From Panagrolaimus kolymaensis (Eukaryota; Nematoda; Chromadorea; Rhabditida; Panagrolaimidae), in the NCBI GenBank assembly GCA_028622995.1, contig JAJQJQ010000022.1, positions 930,001-994,000 of the forward strand: a stretch of DNA of 64,000 bases, written 5' to 3'. Below the pieces are notes generated by a model. The model was not told the DNA's origin. It was given only the letters and a program-made list of their open reading frames with translations, and did no database searches. Position numbers and translations under genes: made by a program. Positions 60,170 to 64,000 of this stretch are shown piece by piece; the stretch's first letter is position 1, and the number at the start of each line of letters is the position of its first letter.

Positions 60170-63100
60170 TTAATTTATTAACGGACATTTACCATCTATA
60201 GGTTCTACATTATGTTTACAAAGAATTTTTAATTTTTGTAAATGTTCCCAATACTCAGCTTTAACTTTATCCACCTTCTTTTGCAATATTTCTTTTGTCA
60301 CACGTTCTGTGGAAATGTATTTTGATAAATGTTGAAAACTTGAAAATGAGGGATTTCCATATTTGCATTGCTTCAAATCAAAAATCGGATTTTCAAAAGG
60401 CCATTCCCATTCGTCTCCAATTTTTGTTTTTTTCCATCCATGAAACATGAAATCATTTGGACTCCATTTGTTGCTCGTCAACCATCCATCTCTCACCCAA
60501 CCAGTTTGTAATTTTCGTATTAGCTTTACCGTGTGATTTACAAATAACGAATCTTTCGTCATTAGCGCATGTTGAGTACAAGATTGATAAGCAAATAAAT
60601 CACCAAATCCTTTAGAGCTGTTCCAAAAATTATAACATTGCATTTTTAATTTTTCGTCCGTGAAATGAAGTTCCATAAAAACTTGCTGAAAGCGTATTGT
60701 AAAAATTTATTCCAAAAAAAAGGATGCGCAAAGGCGGAAAAAAATCGATTTTTTGCTTTAGTTTGCGAGCTTTTCTGACAGCAAAAATTGCACCTAAATC
60801 ATTTTGAATAAAATCCTTGCCATGTTTTGTCAAACCCCGTGGCTATAAACTTACATGAATAGCGCCATTATCTGTACCATGGAAACTCTTTGGAAGACGA
60901 TAAAAGTAATCAGCCCAAAAATGCAAAAAATTTCTGCCAATTTGAGTGTTTCTTAAAAAAATTTTGATTATTTTTTTATGATAATTAAAACCAATTCTAC
61001 CAATTTATTTTAATATTTTCAAGAAAGTCGGCACAGCCAAAAATTTTTTTTCTGAGATAGCTTTACCAAAGTTTTCTCCTATGCTGAATTAGGCTTATTC
61101 CAAGAGGAATTGGCCAATTGTTACCATATTCATGGAGATACAGCAACATGAAGGTTTATGGTTGAATTAATTCAAAATTATGCCATAATTCATTCTTTCG
61201 TTATATTTTTATATTCTCTTATGATTAATAGGTTTTCGACCATGGGGAATCCGAATTTGACCACCATTACTATTCATGTATATGCTTAATACCGTTTTTT
61301 CACCAACATGGCATGGTTTTTGGCGTGCCACCGGTCACAGACTTCCGTCCGCAAGATATGACTATCACCATTCGAAAGAGCATGTTTTTTTACCCCTAGT
61401 GGTGACTATATATATTAAATCCAGGTCGACTACTATCATTTATGAATTTTTGAATGTTTCTTTTTATATAAATCTACCAACAAGATCATTAAGAAAAAAA
61501 TGGAAAAAATTCATAAACTCATTTAAAAAATCAGGAAAGCTTACAAAACCATAAAATCAATGCACCTGAATTTTTTGGTAACAATTTTATCCCTATTTGT
61601 TATGATACATCATGCACCTCGACCACTTGAAGCACTAACAGTGCTTAATGAACTTCAAAAATGTGTATAAATTCATAATCTCTTATTTTTATTCTAGAAT
61701 TATGTTTTCTATATGTATTCGAGGTCGTAGAATCCGAATTTGACCACCGTTTCCTTGGGTGAATTGATAGTTTTTGAGTTCTGAGCACCTCAAGTATACA
61801 AATTTTCATATCCCCAGAATATTGCTTTTAGTTAGGAAAACGAGTGAAACGGAGGTCAAATTCGGATTCTACGACCTCGAATACATATAGAAAACATAAT
61901 TCTAGAATAAAAATAAGAGATTATGAATTTATACATATTTTTGAAGTACATTAAGCACTGTTAGTGCTTCAAGTGGTCGAGGTGCATGATGTATCATAAC
62001 AAATAGGGATAAAATTGTTACCAAAAAATTCAGGTGCATTGATTTTATGGTTTTGTAAGCTTTCCTGATTTTTTAAATGAGTTTATGAATTTTTTCCATT
62101 TTTTTCTTAATGATCTTGTTGGTAGATTTATGTAAAAAGAAACATTCAAAAATTCATAAATGATAGTAGTCGACCTGGATTTAATATATATAGTCACCAC
62201 TAGGGGTAAAAAAACATGCTCTTTCGAATGGTGATAGTCATATCTTGCGGACGGAAGTCTGTGACCCGTGGCACGCCAAAAACCATGCCATGTTGGTGAA
62301 AAAACGGTATTAAGCATATACATGAATAGTAATGGTGGTCAAATTCGGATTCCCCATGGTCGAAAACCTATTAATCATAAGAGAATATAAAAATATAACG
62401 AAAGAATGAATTATGGCATAAATTTGAATTAATTCAACCATAAACCTTCATGTTGCTGTATCTCCATGAATATGGTAACAATTGGCCAATTCCTCTTGGA
62501 ATAAGCCTAATTCAGCATAGGAGAAAACATTGGTAAAGCTATCTCAGAAAAAAAAAATTTGCCTGTGCCGGCCGTTTTAAAAAAATTGACAGAATTGGTT
62601 TTAAAGATACACCATACTTCACAATATAACTACCAGATGCAATTTCTTGATTGTAATATCTTTCATAAAAATATATATGAATATTTTTATTAGTAAAATC
62701 TATATAATCTTGGATTCTATGGCATGGATTTATTACGCCAATATCTGCATCAATGTTTAAAACATAATCAATTGTATCCTCATGATCTTTCATGAAAATT
62801 GCCAAAGCGCAATGACGTTTGAAGAATATCTAAATATTATTTATTTAGAATTAAAAAAGTGTAAGATTTCTTAAATCTCTAAAATGAAATTGAAGACTTA
62901 CATCGGTATGATTACATAATTTCTCAATTTTAGGATCATCTGTCATATTGATTAGGTGCATTTGATATCCCATATGTTTTGCATAACATTGTGTAGTATT
63001 CACGGCATGCATAAAGTTCTTATAATCATCCTGTTTCACAACTATTATTGTAATAGCTACTCTTGAATTTGGTATAGAATATGATGAAATAAAATCCCTT

Positions 63101-63273
63101 TGAAAGAAATTAAAACATAATTCTCTTTGAGTATATTCTGATATACTCGAAATTTTACTTTGGGAGCGTGGATTAAAAAGCTTTCCAAATCCATCAAAAA
63201 CATATATAGTAAATAAACAAAAAACAAATAAAAATAATAAAATGGTTTTATTTCCAAATATTTTTTCATCCAT
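60170..63273 (-). CDS. DUF273-family glycosyltransferase-like type II membrane protein
   Basis: Exons 62902-63273, 62618-62829, 60855-60951 and 60170-60685 join to 398 aa. The start [18 protein letters not shown] gives a type II signal anchor; an upstream Met (63447) only adds basic residues. The body follows the nematode DUF273 family: [29 protein letters not shown] (a DxD metal site as in GT-A enzymes), [24 protein letters not shown] and [20 protein letters not shown]. Family members are thought to be Golgi glycosyltransferases; none is well characterised. The third intron (60952-62617) is 1,666 bp, far longer than the rest, because it contains a palindromic element. All splice sites are intact, so the gene is probably still expressed. 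Confidence 0.85.
60989..62600. mobile_element. 1.6-kb near-perfect palindrome in the DUF273 intron, TTAA borders
   Basis: Two arms of about 760 bp (60989-61752 and 61847-62600) are reverse complements apart from scattered differences. They enclose a 94-bp unique centre. The ends read TTAA-AACCAATTCT and AGAATTGGTT-TTAA. Each arm holds a 92-codon ORF, plus copy at 61276-61554 and minus copy at 62045-62323. The two copies encode the same peptide despite at least two synonymous differences. The outer 45 bp are less conserved. This is a foldback-type mobile element or a hairpin duplication inserted in an intron. Confidence 0.85.
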
Positions 63274-63823
63274 TTTTTTGTTTGTTTTGCCTTTAAATGA
63301 CGCTTTTTTAGTTGTCGAGTGTTGGTTGAGTTCGGTGGCGCTGCAAGCGTAAATTTTATGATAGCATTTTTTCTCATTCACATTGATACATTTTTGAAGA
63401 ACTGTGCGCTTGCTTGTAACTTTCCGTTTTTTTCTTCGATAAAGCAAACACTAAAGACGTTGTCGCTTTAATGCAGTAAAACATTTGACATGTTCACATG
63501 TATTCACAATTATAATCAATACAATCTTATAAAGGCCTAACGAAAAAAAAAAATTTGAAGAAGAAAAAAATAAAATCTTTGATGAACGTTATTTATTATA
63601 ATCTTCGATGTAGTAGGATTGATGGTTTTATTAACAAATTTGTTGTTTGTTTTTGTTTGGGATGACAATGATGAAAGCAAAGAAATTTTTAGTTTGGGAG
63701 AATAGCATCAAAAATCGAAATGAAGTTTTCATGTTTAATTCAGCGTAAAATAATGTAATTTTTTCGTCAGGTTTTTAAATTTTACTTCTCATCGCAAAAA
63801 GAAATTGAAACAAGAACATGGAT
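63274..63823. other. intergenic
   Basis: 5' region of the DUF273 gene and 3' flank of the gene entering from the right. AT-rich. Confidence 0.45.
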
Positions 63824-64000
63824 TTATAATCTTTCAACTTTGAGTGAAGCATCAAAATAATCATTGTGATTTTCGCTACATTGTCTCAATAATATTGCCA
63901 TCGCAGATTGATCAAATCGATGACAATTGTCATATTCTCCTTTTTTTATTTTCCAGAACCACATTGAGTTTGGGATCCCATAAGTGCCATACAATCCTTT
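63824..64000 (-). CDS. C-terminal end of a gene entering from the right edge
   Basis: The frame reads KGLYGTYGIPNSMWFWKIKK, then CHRFDQSAMAILLRQCSEN, and ends DASLKVERL-stop. The FDQSA...LL pattern recalls the C-terminal region of nematode DUF1647-type glycosyltransferase-like proteins, but too little is visible to be sure. Codon use is gene-like and no stop interrupts it. Confidence 0.5.
   Translation of the reverse strand, partial: KGLYGTYGIPNSMWFWKIKKGEYDNCHRFDQSAMAILLRQCSENHNDYFDASLKVERL

Noticed and set aside
61276..61554. A conventional gene in the left palindrome arm
   Set aside because: The ORF is duplicated in mirror image in the other arm and has no splice or promoter context; kept only as a property of the element.
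1..64000. CRISPR array, bacterial operons, rRNA or viral segments
   Set aside because: None seen; gene structure is eukaryotic throughout and the only array is a minisatellite without spacers.

Overview
This window reads as a piece of nematode nuclear genome. It is strongly AT-rich. Genes are compact and split by short introns (mostly 45-100 bp) with GT donors and a poly-T/TTTCAG acceptor. The gene content is typical of nematodes: several 7TM chemoreceptors, a DUF273 glycosyltransferase-like gene, a hmit-type inositol transporter and S28 peptidases. The F-box/FTH-like single-exon gene, the LRR-OTU fusion and the intronless GH32 gene suggest a clade IV, Panagrolaimus-like worm. That placement is inference; no species-diagnostic marker is visible.

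Layout. 0-6.1 kb: the 3' part of a TTBK/CK1-family pseudokinase gene, an Srh-like receptor and a coiled-coil orphan, all on +. 6.4-7.8 kb (-): a TAK1/MAP3K7-like kinase with an in-frame stop in the catalytic-loop exon. 8.8-10 kb: a 48-bp minisatellite, a GC-rich hairpin and a TTAA-flanked 178-bp palindrome. 10.3-16 kb: a small membrane protein, a two-repeat orphan with a frame break and a large acidic orphan. 16.3-20.5 kb: an LRR protein fused to an OTU-like domain that has lost its catalytic residues.

21-29.5 kb (-): a truncated receptor, an SLC17-like carrier, an H+/myo-inositol transporter and an ADP-sugar pyrophosphatase. 29.6-30.2 kb: a complete hAT-type MITE with a perfect 8-bp target duplication. 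31.6-35.1 kb: two receptors, one carrying a stop. 35.4-39.8 kb (-): two tandem S28 serine carboxypeptidases. 40.5-50.7 kb: orphans, a secreted M15-like protein, a GPI-anchored mucin-like protein and a fructosamine-3-kinase. 51.4-55.7 kb (-): a cluster of three receptors.

55.9-57.5 kb: an intronless secreted GH32 invertase-like enzyme, probably acquired horizontally. 58-59 kb: a tandem C-type lectin missing its 5' end. 60.2-63.3 kb (-): a DUF273 gene whose third intron holds a 1.6-kb near-perfect palindrome. A further gene fragment runs off the right edge.

There is no operon-like cooperation across the whole window. The secreted degradative proteins (S28 pair, M15-like, GH32, C-type lectin) fit digestion or microbe handling, and the receptors fit environmental sensing. 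Splice models were assembled by eye. For most multi-exon genes the exon lengths sum to an intact frame, which supports the joins. Exceptions are stated.
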